Source of the DNA: Bacteroidales bacterium
Lineage (GTDB): Bacteria; Bacteroidota; Bacteroidia; Bacteroidales; JALTDM01
NCBI GenBank assembly: GCA_027074135.1
Contig: JALTDM010000246.1
Span: forward strand, 1 to 6,520
Reading direction: 5' to 3'
Length of the DNA: 6,520 nt
Part shown: positions 6,505 to 6,520 of the stretch, piece after piece
Position numbering within the stretch: position 1 is the stretch's first letter
Layout: each line of letters begins with the position of its first letter
Position numbers and translations under genes: made by a program
Notes under the pieces: model-generated
What the model was told of the DNA's origin: nothing
Database searches by the model: none
The model's input: the letters and a program-made list of their open reading frames with translations, nothing else

Positions 6505-6520
6505 ATTTGCTAATTTGTAG

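Noticed and set aside
6503..6520. Minus-strand codons ending in TAA (6503-6505) that could be the last five residues of an upstream gene ending just before the hairpin.
   Set aside because: Only five codons are visible, and a second frame also stops within this stretch (TAG). The position is suggestive but not enough to call a gene.

Overview
The window looks like a piece of a Bacteroidota chromosome. It is AT-rich. The first gene is preceded by a TAnnTTTG promoter box, the -7 element typical of Bacteroidota. The partial gene at the left end has a Bacteroidota-type signal peptide with Gln directly after the predicted cleavage site, and it ends in a type IX secretion (T9SS) sorting domain. The genus cannot be told from the sequence. 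Every gene reads on the minus strand, so the window is best read from right to left.

Right end (6520 to 6400): a strong GC-stem hairpin flanked by A and T tracts separates this locus from whatever lies upstream. One or two TAnnTTTG boxes then lead into an operon. The operon holds four tightly packed genes (6399 to 2140) whose stop and start codons overlap by 4, 1 and 4 bases. They are: a putative GT-B-like surface-glycan glycosyltransferase; pseB, an inverting UDP-GlcNAc 4,6-dehydratase; pseC, a PLP-dependent 4-aminotransferase; and pseF, a CMP-pseudaminic acid synthetase. PseB and PseC make the first two intermediates of pseudaminic acid, a bacterial nonulosonic (sialic-like) acid. PseF makes the activated CMP-sugar at the end of the pathway. 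The three middle activities (PseH acetyltransferase, PseG hydrolase, PseI synthase) are not in the window and must be encoded elsewhere if the pathway works. The first gene is a natural candidate for a transferase acting on the resulting glycan, but its donor and acceptor cannot be read from the sequence.

After a 138-base gap with no clear terminator or promoter comes a large secreted protein (2001 to beyond base 1). It has a signal peptide, an IgGFc-binding-type domain and a T9SS type A C-terminal sorting domain cut by the window edge. It carries two matches to the Bacteroidota O-glycosylation sequon D-(S/T)-(A/I/L/V/M/T). That makes it a plausible, untested acceptor for a surface glycan of the kind the operon may build.

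Overall this is a nonulosonic-acid glycosylation operon beside a T9SS cargo gene. Each part belongs to a recognisable family. The points of interest are the split pathway, the uncharacterised glycosyltransferase-like gene and the juxtaposition with a secreted, possibly host-interacting protein. I see no mobile element, CRISPR array, tRNA or rRNA.
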